DNA of 42,290 nucleotides from Phycisphaerae bacterium (GCA_016873275.1 VGXO01000022.1:1-42290); one strand, 5' to 3'. Counted from the first letter of the stretch, positions 32,257 through 39,512 are shown. Translations and numbers: made by a program. The notes: generated from the sequence alone by a model not told the origin.

Positions 32257-33257
32257 CGCGGCGCCTCCGCCTCGAGGATCGCCGCGTCGCCGCCGAGCCC
32301 CTCGACGACGACCCGCAGGTCGTGGCGGATCATGCCGAGCACCGTGTCCGCGCCTCGACCGGCAGGACCGAGCGCATCGGCATGCAGCGTCCCGCCGAGC
32401 GAGGCGCTCCCGCCCCGCGCCCGCACCCCCGCGAGCATCGCCTCGACCGCCCGCGGCGAGATCGTGCTCTCGAGGAAGACCGCGGGCACGCGGCGCTCGA
32501 CGAGCACCTCGACGAGGCGCTCGAGGTCGGCGATCCCCGCCTCCGAGGCGGTCGAGAGCCCCTGCAGCGCCATGACCTCGAGACCGAAGGATCGTCCGAA
32601 GTAGCCGAAGGCGTCGTGGGCGGTGACCACGAGCCGCTGCGGCATCGGGATCGTCGCGACCGCGGCGAGACCCTCGGCGTGGAGCGCCTCGAGCCCGCGG
32701 GCGGTCGTCTCCGCCCGCCCCCGGAACTCGTCGGCGCCCGCGGGATCGAGCCCCGCGAGGCGATCGCCGAGACCGCGGGCGGTGGTCGCCCAGAGGAGCG
32801 GATCCATCCAGAGATGCGGATCCGCCACCTCCGGCGCCGCCGGATCGCGCCGCAGGCTCTCGGAGGGCACGAGGTCGCCGAGCCACCACACCCTTCGCCC
32901 CGACTCCTCGAGGCGGCGGAGCACCGGCGCGAGCCGCGCCTCGAGGCCGAGCCCGTGCGCGATCACGAGGTCCGCCCGGAGCATGCGACGGAGGTCGGAG
33001 CGGCCGGGGCGATGAAGATGGGGATCGACCCCCTCGCCCATCAACGCGATCACCTCGAGGCGGTCGCCGCCGACCTGCCGGAGGAGGTCCGCCGCCATGC
33101 CGGTCGTGACGACGACCCGGACCTTCGTCGCGAGTTCCGGCGGCGGGGCATCGAGCGTCGCGGCACCCGCCGTCGTCTCCCCCGCGGCGATCAGCAGGAC
33201 CAGCCCGCCGATCGCGCGAAGCACTCGACGTCGAAGGCAGTCGATCGGGACCTGCAC
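32253..33257 (-). CDS. Metal ABC transporter substrate-binding protein, TroA-like
   Basis: Periplasmic metal-binding protein, 334 residues. A signal peptide (RRRVLRAIGGLVLLIAAGETTAGAA, split at the hydrophobic core) precedes a cluster A-I fold. Likely metal ligands are the His in GEGVDPHLHRP, the His in VADPHLWMDP, the His in VTAHDAFGYFGRSFGLE and an Asp near LHADALGP. A third-ligand His is the TroA/ZnuA form, whereas manganese-specific PsaA-type proteins have Glu there. The protein alone thus suggests zinc or mixed specificity, while the adjacent mntR suggests manganese. The GTG at 33257 is chosen because it places the signal peptide at the N-terminus and lies 41 nt after a TACATT box. Confidence 0.92.
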   Translation of the reverse strand: MQVPIDCLRRRVLRAIGGLVLLIAAGETTAGAATLDAPPPELATKVRVVVTTGMAADLLRQVGGDRLEVIALMGEGVDPHLHRPGRSDLRRMLRADLVIAHGLGLEARLAPVLRRLEESGRRVWWLGDLVPSESLRRDPAAPEVADPHLWMDPLLWATTARGLGDRLAGLDPAGADEFRGRAETTARGLEALHAEGLAAVATIPMPQRLVVTAHDAFGYFGRSFGLEVMALQGLSTASEAGIADLERLVEVLVERRVPAVFLESTISPRAVEAMLAGVRARGGSASLGGTLHADALGPAGRGADTVLGMIRHDLRVVVEGLGGDAAILEAEAPR

Positions 33258-33298
33258 GGCGGCTCCGGGACGCCCGCCGGGGTCGGCGGGACCGCCCA

Positions 33299-33315
33299 AA
33301 TGTAGCCTCGGCTAC
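33299..33315 (-). promoter_or_regulatory. Probable MntR operator overlapping the -10 box of the transporter genes
   Basis: GTAGCCGAGGCTAC (33302-33315 on the minus strand) is a perfect palindrome with a 2-nt centre. It overlaps TACATT (33299-33304), a -10-like box 41 nt before the GTG of the binding-protein gene. The TAG inside the palindrome is also the mntR stop codon. DtxR/MntR-family operators are similar palindromes, so repression by promoter occlusion is the natural reading. Confidence 0.55.
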
Positions 33316-33785
33316 TTCCGGAGTCGACCCGGGCGGGATCCCCCCGCGAACGCCTCCATCAGACGGAGGGTCCGCGGACCCACGTGATGCTCGATCCCCT
33401 CCGCCTCGCGGTCGGCGGTGCGGTCGTCGAGCCCCAGCGCAAGGAGGAAGGACTTCACGATCTCATGCCGCCGCGCCGAGGCGCGGGCGAGACGCCCTCC
33501 CGCCGGGGTCAGCCGGACCGGTTGCCCCCGCGAGGTCGTCACCAGCCCGAGCCGCGCGAGCCGGGCGATCGTCTTCACCACGGTGACGTGGCTGACCCCG
33601 AAGCGGCGGGCAAGGTCCGTCACCCGCGCCTCCCCCTGCGACGCGGCGATCTCGGCGATCGCCTCGCAGTAGTCCTCCGCGACCTCGTCGGCGTGGTCCG
33701 CGCGGACCTGACGATGCCGCAGCGGCGCGCGGACCTCGCCGCGGCTCGGGGAGGAGGGCGAGGACGTGGCGCGTCGACGGTCCAT
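33312..33785 (-). CDS. mntR: Manganese-responsive DtxR-family regulator MntR
   Basis: A 157-residue metal-dependent repressor. Residues ~35-90 form a winged helix with VTDLARRFGVSHVTVVKTIARL. The C-terminal dimerisation/metal domain has RRHEIVKSFLLALGLDD and REAEGIEHHVG. Asp and Glu of AEDYCE, His of RRHE and Glu/Glu-His of EGIEHH fit the metal ligands of B. subtilis MntR (Asp8, Glu11, His77, Glu99, Glu102, His103). There is no SH3-like third domain, as in MntR rather than DtxR/IdeR. The overall sequence resembles the enterobacterial MntR form with its N-terminal extension. The gene leads the transporter operon and ends inside the putative operator. Confidence 0.9.
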   Translation of the reverse strand: MDRRRATSSPSSPSRGEVRAPLRHRQVRADHADEVAEDYCEAIAEIAASQGEARVTDLARRFGVSHVTVVKTIARLARLGLVTTSRGQPVRLTPAGGRLARASARRHEIVKSFLLALGLDDRTADREAEGIEHHVGPRTLRLMEAFAGGSRPGRLRK

Positions 33786-33799
33786 GGCGGGTCGGCGGA

Positions 33800-33805
33800 A
33801 GGGTA
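33800..33805 (-). promoter_or_regulatory. Putative -10 box TACCCT for mntR
   Basis: TACCCT followed by TCCGCCG on the minus strand, 14 nt before the mntR ATG. I see no palindrome here like that upstream of the binding-protein gene. Confidence 0.45.
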
Positions 33806-33844
33806 GCGGGCGCGGCGTCCTTCCTGCAGGGACCAGCCACGACG

Positions 33845-33874
33845 ACCGGGCGAGGTCGCGAGACCTCGCCCGGT
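33845..33874 (-). terminator. Strong hairpin downstream of the 33935-34741 gene
   Basis: ACCGGGCGAGGTC (33845-33857) and GACCTCGCCCGGT (33862-33874) form a perfect 13-bp stem with a GCGA loop (plus strand). It lies between the mntR promoter and the 3' end of the dockerin-like gene. There is no T-run, so the terminator call rests on stem strength and position. Confidence 0.6.
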
Positions 33875-33934
33875 GCGTTCGTGCCGCCGCGGCGCGGACG
33901 CGCGGCGAGGAGTCCTCGTTCGATCAGCCTGACG

Positions 33935-34741
33935 TCACGGGCACTCGTATCCCCACGCGCCAAGCAGGATCGAGAGGTCGCGCCCATCGACGTTCCCCGA
34001 CCCGTCGAGATCCCCCGCCGGATCGTCGGTGCCCCACATCGAGAGGAGCGCCGAGAGGTCGTCGCCGCCGACCGTCCCGCCGCCGGCGACATCGAGGTCG
34101 CAGGCGAGGAGCCAGCGTGCCTGTCGCTCGGCGAGCTCGTGGTCCTCCTCGGAGAGCCCGAGGTTGAAGACGACGTAGCACGGCTCGCTCGGCGCGCGGA
34201 ACGGCGACTCGCCCACGAACGCGAGCTGCAGCACGTAGATTCCCTCGATCGGATCGGTGCCGCCCGGACCAATCAGCGTGTAATCGAAGTGGTCATGCAG
34301 GCTGCCGTCCGGCTCGGTGCCGAAGGCGAATCCCGGCGCCGGTCCGTCGCCCGAGGTCGCCTCGGCGGGACCGAAGCCAAGCTGCATCGCGTCGCCCGCC
34401 ACGAGGAACCCCGCCCCGTCCCAACGAAGCACCGGTCCGGTGAAGGCGAACGCGAACGTCGCGCCGATCGTCTGCTTCGACGCGAGGATCTGGAATCCGG
34501 GCTCGACCGCGGAGAAGGGAAACGCCGGGTCCTCGCCGAGCTCGGCGCCGAAGACCCGCTCCTCCTCGGAGACCGGCTCGCCGGGATCTCCCTCGGTGAT
34601 CGACCCCGTCACGATCCGGTCCTCCACGATCCGGACCCAGAGGTCGAGGTGCGGCTCCTTCTTCCCGTCGGCGAGAAGGCTGGCGGAGAGGGACGCCGCG
34701 GCGGACGCCGCGAGCACGACTTGCCAAGACGAACGAATCAT
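33935..34741 (-). CDS. Secreted protein with C-terminal dockerin-like module
   Basis: A 268-residue exported protein of unknown function. The signal peptide is about 22 residues (VVLAASAAASLSASLLA). The body is beta-rich: DLWVRIVEDRIVTGSITEG, then FHFDYT-like HDHFDYTLIGPGG and IYVLQLAF. The C-terminal ~60 residues are two Ca-binding-type repeats, CDLDVAGGGTVGGDDLSALLSMWG and GDLDGSGNVDGRDLSILLGAWG, each described here only in part. It is a paralogue of the next gene: both share the order of a 'vxGx(I/F)' start, an ExxFGAxxGxxP-like middle, an (H)xHxxxT(L) strand and a 'GIYV' strand. An AAGGAA ribosome-binding site precedes the ATG at 34741. Confidence 0.82.
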   Translation of the reverse strand: MIRSSWQVVLAASAAASLSASLLADGKKEPHLDLWVRIVEDRIVTGSITEGDPGEPVSEEERVFGAELGEDPAFPFSAVEPGFQILASKQTIGATFAFAFTGPVLRWDGAGFLVAGDAMQLGFGPAEATSGDGPAPGFAFGTEPDGSLHDHFDYTLIGPGGTDPIEGIYVLQLAFVGESPFRAPSEPCYVVFNLGLSEEDHELAERQARWLLACDLDVAGGGTVGGDDLSALLSMWGTDDPAGDLDGSGNVDGRDLSILLGAWGYECP

Positions 34742-34772
34742 GCACGATTCCTTGTCGCCCCGAGGGCGGATG

Positions 34773-34791
34773 GACGCGGAGACGCCGCGTC
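34773..34791 (-). terminator. Hairpin between the two dockerin-like genes
   Basis: GACGCGG (34773-34779) and CCGCGTC (34785-34791) with a 5-nt loop; a second smaller CGCCC/GGGCG hairpin lies just beside it. It could end the upstream transcript or limit read-through. Confidence 0.4.
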
Positions 34792-34836
34792 GGGTTGGGT
34801 TCAGGCACTCACGCGAAGTCAGGCAAGGACGTGGAG

Positions 34837-35673
34837 TCACGGTCCGCACGCCCCGCCCCATGACGAGAGGAGCACCGCGAGATCGCTGCCCCCGACGACG
34901 CCGTCGCCGTCGAGGTCAGGCGAGGGACCGCCCCAGCCGGCGAGCAGCACCGCGAGGTCCCCGCCGCCGACGACGCCGTCGCCGTCGAGGTCGCCGGGAC
35001 AGGGCGGCACGAGAAGGTGCTCGGCGATCCACTCGATCGCCTGCTGCCGCGCGAGCGAGCCGGCGCCGAAGTCGAACGCGATGAAGAACGGCTCGCTCCG
35101 CTCGACCGAGGGATCGGTCGAGTACATCTCGAGCTCGATCACGTAGATCCCCGCGGGCGGCGCCGGGACGCCCACGCCCTCGAGCGTGAAGTTCAGATGA
35201 CGGTGGAAGCCGCCGTTCGACTGGACCGCGAGGTCGAAGCCGGCGAGGGGCTCCGAGGCGATCGTTCGGGAGAGCGTGAGGAAGGAGACGACGAGCTGCG
35301 CATCCGGCGCCGGGGCGAGACCGTCGCCGACGAAGCGGCGAAGACCCGCGAGGGCGTCGAAGCCGACCCGCGTGCCCGGCGCGAAGGTGCCGGGCAGCGC
35401 GTCGAAGCCGGGATTCGCGGTGAAGCCCGCGAAGCCGCTGTCCCCGAAGGTGCCTCCGAAGACGCGTTCGGGGACGACCTCGCCGGAGCCGGGGGAGAAG
35501 ATCCCCGTCTCGATCGCCCCCTTCGGCACCGCGAGGACGATGTCGCCTTGATGGAGCTGCGCGGAGGCGACGGAGGTCGCGGCGACCAGGATCGCGGCGG
35601 TCGCCGCCGTTCGGAGACGAGAGGTCGTGCCAGGCGAGGAAGGTGTTCCGAGGATTCCGTGATCGCGGTTCAT
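34837..35673 (-). CDS. Secreted protein with C-terminal dockerin-like module, paralogue of the next gene downstream
   Basis: A 278-residue exported protein of unknown function. The signal peptide is long (about 40 residues; hydrophobic core TAATAAILVAATSVASA) and ends before QLHQGDIVLAVPKG. The body contains ERVFGGTFGDSGFAGFTANPGF, a region with HRHLNFTLEGVG and GIYVIELEMYS. It ends with two repeats: GDLDGDGVVGGGDLAVLLAGWG and PDLDGDGVVGGSDLAVLLSSWG (each partly quoted). The Asp pattern fits EF-hand-like Ca binding. The ATG at 35673 overlaps the stop of the pseudopilin gene (ATGA), so the two are translationally coupled. Confidence 0.83.
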   Translation of the reverse strand: MNRDHGILGTPSSPGTTSRLRTAATAAILVAATSVASAQLHQGDIVLAVPKGAIETGIFSPGSGEVVPERVFGGTFGDSGFAGFTANPGFDALPGTFAPGTRVGFDALAGLRRFVGDGLAPAPDAQLVVSFLTLSRTIASEPLAGFDLAVQSNGGFHRHLNFTLEGVGVPAPPAGIYVIELEMYSTDPSVERSEPFFIAFDFGAGSLARQQAIEWIAEHLLVPPCPGDLDGDGVVGGGDLAVLLAGWGGPSPDLDGDGVVGGSDLAVLLSSWGGACGP

Positions 35674-36482
35674 GGCTGGGGGTTCTCCGGCGGCGCCGCG
35701 ACGAGGAGGTCGAAGGCGCCGCTGCACGAGGGATCGAAGCGGTTGAGGTCGGCGTCCCGGTAGACCGCGGCGAAGGAGAGCGTCGCGACGTGCCCGTCGA
35801 GGAAGGCGTAGTTGCTGCGGGCGCCAGGGCTCGCGGGCGATCCGCCGACGAGGGCGGTCGCGCACTGCCCCGAGGCGACCGCGGGCGCCTGCTCGGCGGA
35901 GCCCCACTCCTCGACGTGCACGTGGTCCGCGGCGGCGAACTCGCCCGACTCCGCCATCAGCAGGAAGTGGACGGTGCCCGCGGGCGCCGGCACGAGCGAG
36001 AGGCGGTCGGTGATGCGCGCCGGATCGATCGCGCCCCACGGCGAGAACTCGCGGCAGAGATGGTTGTTGAGCCCGTAGCTCGTGAGCCGGTAGCGGTTGC
36101 CGGGGAGCGGCTCGCCCTCCTCCTTCCAGTGGCGGCTACGGTCGAGCGGCGAGCGGAGCGCGAGCGGCGAGCCCGCGTAGTCGGCGAGCGTCGTCACGAA
36201 GGACGCCTCGCCATCGAGCGGAATCGAGCCGTGCGGAAGGCGGGCATCGACGAAGAGCCCGCGGTGGTCGGTCGCATAGTTCGCGGAGGCGATCGCGAGC
36301 TGCCGGAGGTTCGCGAGGTCCGCGGTCGCCTTCGCGGCGCGACGCACGGGAGCGATGGCGGTCGAGACGAGTCCGACGAGCACCGCGACCACCGCGAGGA
36401 CGACGAGGAGCTCGACGAGCGAGAAGCCTCGGGCACGCCTCGACGTTCGAGGCGAGAAGAAACGGGGGGATGAAGGCGCCAT
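35670..36482 (-). CDS. Type II secretion-like pseudopilin of the planctomycete DUF1559-related type
   Basis: A 270-residue protein with a class III signal: basic leader, then RGFSLVELLVVLAVVAVLVG (about 18-37), with Gly-Phe cleavage and Glu at mature position 5 as required by prepilin peptidase. The rest has RRAAKATADLANLRQL, the standard helical extension, then LTSYGLNNHLC and FLDGHVATLSFA near the C-terminus, matching the late H-x-x-DG-like motif of planctomycete pseudopilins with the order DGH. It may be part of an extracellular fibre or secretion apparatus; no assembly genes are near. AGGAG repeats precede the ATG at 36482. Confidence 0.87.
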   Translation of the reverse strand: MAPSSPRFFSPRTSRRARGFSLVELLVVLAVVAVLVGLVSTAIAPVRRAAKATADLANLRQLAIASANYATDHRGLFVDARLPHGSIPLDGEASFVTTLADYAGSPLALRSPLDRSRHWKEEGEPLPGNRYRLTSYGLNNHLCREFSPWGAIDPARITDRLSLVPAPAGTVHFLLMAESGEFAAADHVHVEEWGSAEQAPAVASGQCATALVGGSPASPGARSNYAFLDGHVATLSFAAVYRDADLNRFDPSCSGAFDLLVAAPPENPQP

Positions 36483-36829
36483 CGACGACTCCGGACTCCT
36501 GACTCCTGAACCACTCCAGACCGACTGCTGCGCGGCTCCCGACCGACTCCGGCAGGAAGACGCTGGCGGAGCGCCGCAACGTGCGCGACTTCACGCGTCG
36601 CGGGAACACGGACGACGAGGGGTTGTGGCGGGACGCCGCCTCAGGGACCCGCCTATCGCTCGGAGCGAAGTCGCGCACTCCCCTCGATGCGAGTGGGACG
36701 AGACGCCACGACGCGCTGGCGATCACGCGAGGCGTTCCTCGGATCGATACGAGGGGGCGCCTGGAACTCGTGCAGGGCGCACGAGCGACGACCGCCGGCA
36801 TCGCCGGAGAGGAACGGAGGCGGGAGTGA
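36483..36829. other. 347-bp gap, no gene recognised
   Basis: Nearest the pseudopilin start the minus strand repeats GGAGTC-like words, which supply its ribosome-binding site. The rest has no convincing gene on either strand, no terminator with a T-run and no RNA structure I can name. Short open frames here are Arg-rich and have no domain. Confidence 0.45.
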
Positions 36830-37249
36830 TCAGAACGGGGGTGGACGGGCCCGCTCGACCTCGGGCGAGCCGATCGAGAAACGATCAACCTCGCGAGAGG
36901 GCACGGCGACCACGACCATGACGCCCGGGGCATCGTCCTCGCTCGAGGAGGCGGCGCCGATCGACGCCGCGAGCAGGTCGCAGTCGCGGCAGTCGCCATC
37001 GCCGGGCGAGGAAGGCGAGTTCGGCGTCGAGGACGTCGTGCGCGTGGAGGGCGTGGACTCTTGGTCGACCTCGCGGGTCGAGCCGCGCCGGCTCCCACAT
37101 GACCCGTGCCCGCCGCAGTCGCCCGAGTGCGCAGAGCCGTCGAAGGACGCCCCATGGGCGACGACCTCGTGACCTAGCCGCAGACCCGCCACCCCCGCCG
37201 CGAGCAGCGGCAGCAGGAGGATCGAGAGCATGGGTCGGAGTCGAGGCAT
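36830..37249 (-). CDS. Small His/Cys-rich exported protein, possible metal binder
   Basis: A 139-residue protein I do not recognise beyond its general type. The N-terminal hydrophobic segment (SILLLPLLAAGVAGL, about 9-23) is a signal peptide or anchor. The next ~30 residues are rich in His and Cys: GHEVVAHG, SAHSGDCGGHGSCGS. After a Ser/Thr/Pro-rich linker comes GDCRDCDLL, a CxxC in the style of DUF2946-like small metal-associated proteins. The tail returns to beta character (GVMVVVAVPSREVDRF). A copper, zinc or other soft-metal role is inference. It has the best promoter in the window (TTGACA, 17 nt, TAGGTT) and starts only 10 nt after the -10 box. Confidence 0.75.
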   Translation of the reverse strand: MPRLRPMLSILLLPLLAAGVAGLRLGHEVVAHGASFDGSAHSGDCGGHGSCGSRRGSTREVDQESTPSTRTTSSTPNSPSSPGDGDCRDCDLLAASIGAASSSEDDAPGVMVVVAVPSREVDRFSIGSPEVERARPPPF

Positions 37250-37259
37250 GGGGTCGTTG

Positions 37260-37288
37260 AACCTAGGAGACGGTGCGCCGCCTGTCAA
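37260..37288 (-). promoter_or_regulatory. Sigma-70-type promoter TTGACA-N17-TAGGTT
   Basis: On the minus strand TTGACA (37288-37283) is followed after exactly 17 nt by TAGGTT (37265-37260), then 10 nt to the ATG at 37249. A perfect -35 with optimal spacing identifies the start-proximal TAnnnT as a genuine -10 element. Confidence 0.8.
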
Positions 37289-37346
37289 GGTTCGCGCCGC
37301 CTCGCCGGGCGGATTCGCCCGAGTCGTGCCCCTCGTCCGCGAGACC

Positions 37347-38333
37347 TCACGTCGCGCGGAGGAACTCGTCGATGCGGGCGATCACCTCGCGCGGACGGTC
37401 GCCATGCAGCGTGTGCCCGGCGTCGGGCACCACCTCGACCGTGCCGCGCGGAAGGAGCGCCGCGAAGACCTCCGCGGCGCTCGGATCGAGGATCGCGTCC
37501 TCGCCGCCCCAAAGGACGAGCGTCCTCGCCTGCACCCGCGGAAGCTCCGTGCGGAGCCCGTCGAGAAGCAGCGCTCCGATCGCGTCCACCACCGCCTCCT
37601 GGGCGGCCTGACGCGAGCGAAGGTCGCGGGCGAGCGCCGCACGGACGACCCACGGAATGGAGGGCGGACGAACGAAGTTGAGCCCGATGACCCGGTCGAG
37701 GTCCGCGACGGTGCGGATCTCGAGCGGGTTGCGGTCGGACTCGACCTCCCGCATGAACGCGTTCACCCGCGGCGCGCGGATCCCCGCAGGACCAAGCAGC
37801 ACGACGCGCCGCGCGAGCTCAGGTCGCCGCGCCGCGAGCCACGCCGCGATCGCGCCGCCCATGCTCGCGCCGAGGAGGTCGACCGGCTCGCGGGCGACTG
37901 CCTTGAGCCACGACTCGATCAGGGCGAGGTATGCCTCGCCCGACGCCCCGAGCGAGCCCGCACGGACCTCCGCGAAGCTCGGCCGACCCGGCGGACGCTT
38001 GGCGAACGCCGCGGGCAGCCGATGCTCGCCGAAGCCCGGTAGATCGAGGGCGACCACGCGGCGACTTCCGCGGAGTCCGGCGACAAGCGAGAGCATCGTC
38101 TCCTTGCGCACGCCGAGCCCGTGGATCACGACGAGCGTCGGCGCTTCATCGGCGCCGCCGCGCATCGTCGCGGAGAGCGTCGGCCACCCCCCGAGTCGAT
38201 CGCGACGGAGACCGAGGAGACGCGGCACGATCCGAAGCGACGCCGCGAGGATCAGCGTCGGCGCGAACCAAAGACCAGCACCGAGACCGAGCACCGCGGC
38301 GACGAGCCCGATGACCCACGCAGCTTCCGGCAT
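37347..38333 (-). CDS. Alpha/beta hydrolase with an N-terminal membrane anchor
   Basis: A 328-residue hydrolase. Residues ~5-33 are hydrophobic (one or two membrane passes), so the enzyme is probably membrane-tethered. The fold begins at TLVVIHGLGVRKET (oxyanion-hole HG). The nucleophile is Ser in LLGASMGGAIA (about 155), the acid is Asp in GGEDAILDP (about 274) and the base is His in DAGHTLHGDRP (about 307). The cap region contains RVNAFMREVESDRNP. Substrate cannot be told: esterase, lipase or a C-C hydrolase are possible. The ATG at 38333 lies 6 nt after a TAGCCT box. Confidence 0.9.
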   Translation of the reverse strand: MPEAAWVIGLVAAVLGLGAGLWFAPTLILAASLRIVPRLLGLRRDRLGGWPTLSATMRGGADEAPTLVVIHGLGVRKETMLSLVAGLRGSRRVVALDLPGFGEHRLPAAFAKRPPGRPSFAEVRAGSLGASGEAYLALIESWLKAVAREPVDLLGASMGGAIAAWLAARRPELARRVVLLGPAGIRAPRVNAFMREVESDRNPLEIRTVADLDRVIGLNFVRPPSIPWVVRAALARDLRSRQAAQEAVVDAIGALLLDGLRTELPRVQARTLVLWGGEDAILDPSAAEVFAALLPRGTVEVVPDAGHTLHGDRPREVIARIDEFLRAT

Positions 38334-38339
38334 CGCCGC

Positions 38340-38345
38340 AGGCTA
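38340..38345 (-). promoter_or_regulatory. Putative -10 box TAGCCT, leaderless start
   Basis: TAGCCT, then GCGGCG (6 nt), then the ATG of the hydrolase gene, just past the terminator of the upstream gene. Confidence 0.45.
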
Positions 38346-38352
38346 TCGAACG

Positions 38353-38389
38353 CTCAAAAGAGCAACGGGACCCCGAAGCCGGGGTCCCG
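38353..38389 (-). terminator. Rho-independent terminator of the PEP-CTERM-like gene
   Basis: On the minus strand CGGGACCCCG and CGGGGTCCCG form a perfect 10-bp stem (38366-38375 with 38380-38389) around GCTT, followed by TTGCTCTTTT. Confidence 0.9.
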
Positions 38390-38426
38390 TCGCGATTGAA
38401 CCGGTCCGAGACCGGGGGGTGCCGAA

Positions 38427-39356
38427 TCAGGCGCTGCGGCGACGACCACGGGCAAGACCCGCGATCGCGAGGAGCGCCACCGCGCCCGGGGCGGGCACGG
38501 TCACGGTGAAGAACTGATCCCCCGCGAAGTTGTTCAGGTTGATGCCGGCGAGGTTGCCGGTGTAGTTGCCGTTGCCGTCGCCGCCGAGGTTGCCCTGGAA
38601 GGCGGGGAGGCTGCCGAGGAACTGGTTGCTCGCGTAGTCGTGTCCGCCGCCGTTGATGAAGGCGCAGATGCGGATCGTCGAGCCGGTCGGGTTGAGCCAC
38701 GACAGGGCGAGCGAGAACTCCATGCCCGTCGCCGCGGTGAGCGGATCCACCAGCGCACCGCCGGGGTTGCCATCCACGCCGAGGACGTTCGAGTTGTTGA
38801 TCGCCGCCCAGACCAGCCCGCCGGCGTAGCCGCCGCCGCTGAGGGCGCCACCGCTCTGACCATCGTTGCTGCCGGCATAGCCACCCACGCCCGCGACGAG
38901 GTCACCGGCATCGACGTAGTAGCCGTAGGGCCCGCCGCCGCCGTTGGCGATGATGTAGTGGGTGGCGTTGAAGCCGGCGTCGAAGGTGAAGCCGGTGTAC
39001 TGACCGGGCAAGCCAGCGCCGCCCGAGATCGTGTTCTGACCGGCGCCGGAGCCGTTGTCGATGAAGATCACCAGCTTGTTGAAGTTCGCCTCGAGGTTGC
39101 CGGTGAAGAGCAGGTTCGTGAAGGCGGCTCCGGAGTAGGTGGCGGTGTAGGAGAACGCCGCGTCAAGCTCCGAACCGTTGGCATACTGCAGGTTGCCGCT
39201 GTTGGAGTTGCCGAAGCCGGTGTTCACTCCTTGCTGAGCGATCGCGCTTCCGTAGGAGGCGTTCCACGCTCCGTTGAGCGACTGACCACCCGCCATGCCA
39301 AGGGATGCGGACGCAGCAGCGCCGATGATCGAGGTCGCACGCAGGACTCGGTTCAT
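38427..39356 (-). CDS. Exported PEP-CTERM-like protein, Gly/Asn-rich
   Basis: A 309-residue secreted protein of unknown function. The signal peptide (ATSIIGAAASASLGMAGG) precedes a low-complexity body rich in Gly, Asn, Ala and Tyr (QTISGGAGLPG-like and DGQSGGALSGGGYAGG stretches) with predicted beta strands. The C-terminus follows the exosortase-tag plan: VPAPG, a hydrophobic segment AVALLAIAGLA, then GRRRRS-like basic residues. This variant tag (VPAPG for VPEP) is common in Phycisphaerae. A surface or extracellular role with cleavage by an exosortase is inferred; no exosortase gene is in the window. Codon use is less extreme than in neighbours because of many Asn and Tyr codons. A GGAGAAAGAG stretch serves as ribosome-binding site. 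Confidence 0.88.
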   Translation of the reverse strand: MNRVLRATSIIGAAASASLGMAGGQSLNGAWNASYGSAIAQQGVNTGFGNSNSGNLQYANGSELDAAFSYTATYSGAAFTNLLFTGNLEANFNKLVIFIDNGSGAGQNTISGGAGLPGQYTGFTFDAGFNATHYIIANGGGGPYGYYVDAGDLVAGVGGYAGSNDGQSGGALSGGGYAGGLVWAAINNSNVLGVDGNPGGALVDPLTAATGMEFSLALSWLNPTGSTIRICAFINGGGHDYASNQFLGSLPAFQGNLGGDGNGNYTGNLAGINLNNFAGDQFFTVTVPAPGAVALLAIAGLARGRRRSA

Positions 39357-39448
39357 GATCTCTTTCTCCGAAGGCTGAAGGGACGACACGACCTCCGCGG
39401 CAAGCCCGCGGATCGCTCCCCCTTTCCCAGACTCTGCCTCCGGGGTCG

Positions 39449-39476
39449 AAGGTAGATCAAAACCAGCGTCGGGCAA
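39449..39476 (-). promoter_or_regulatory. Candidate promoter TTGCCC-N16-TACCTT for the PEP-CTERM-like gene
   Basis: On the minus strand TTGCCC (39476-39471) and TACCTT (39454-39449) are 16 nt apart, giving a leader of about 85 nt with a ribosome-binding site. Confidence 0.5.
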
Positions 39477-39512
39477 GCGGAAACCACCGCCATGTGGAGA
39501 TTTGCCGCCCAG

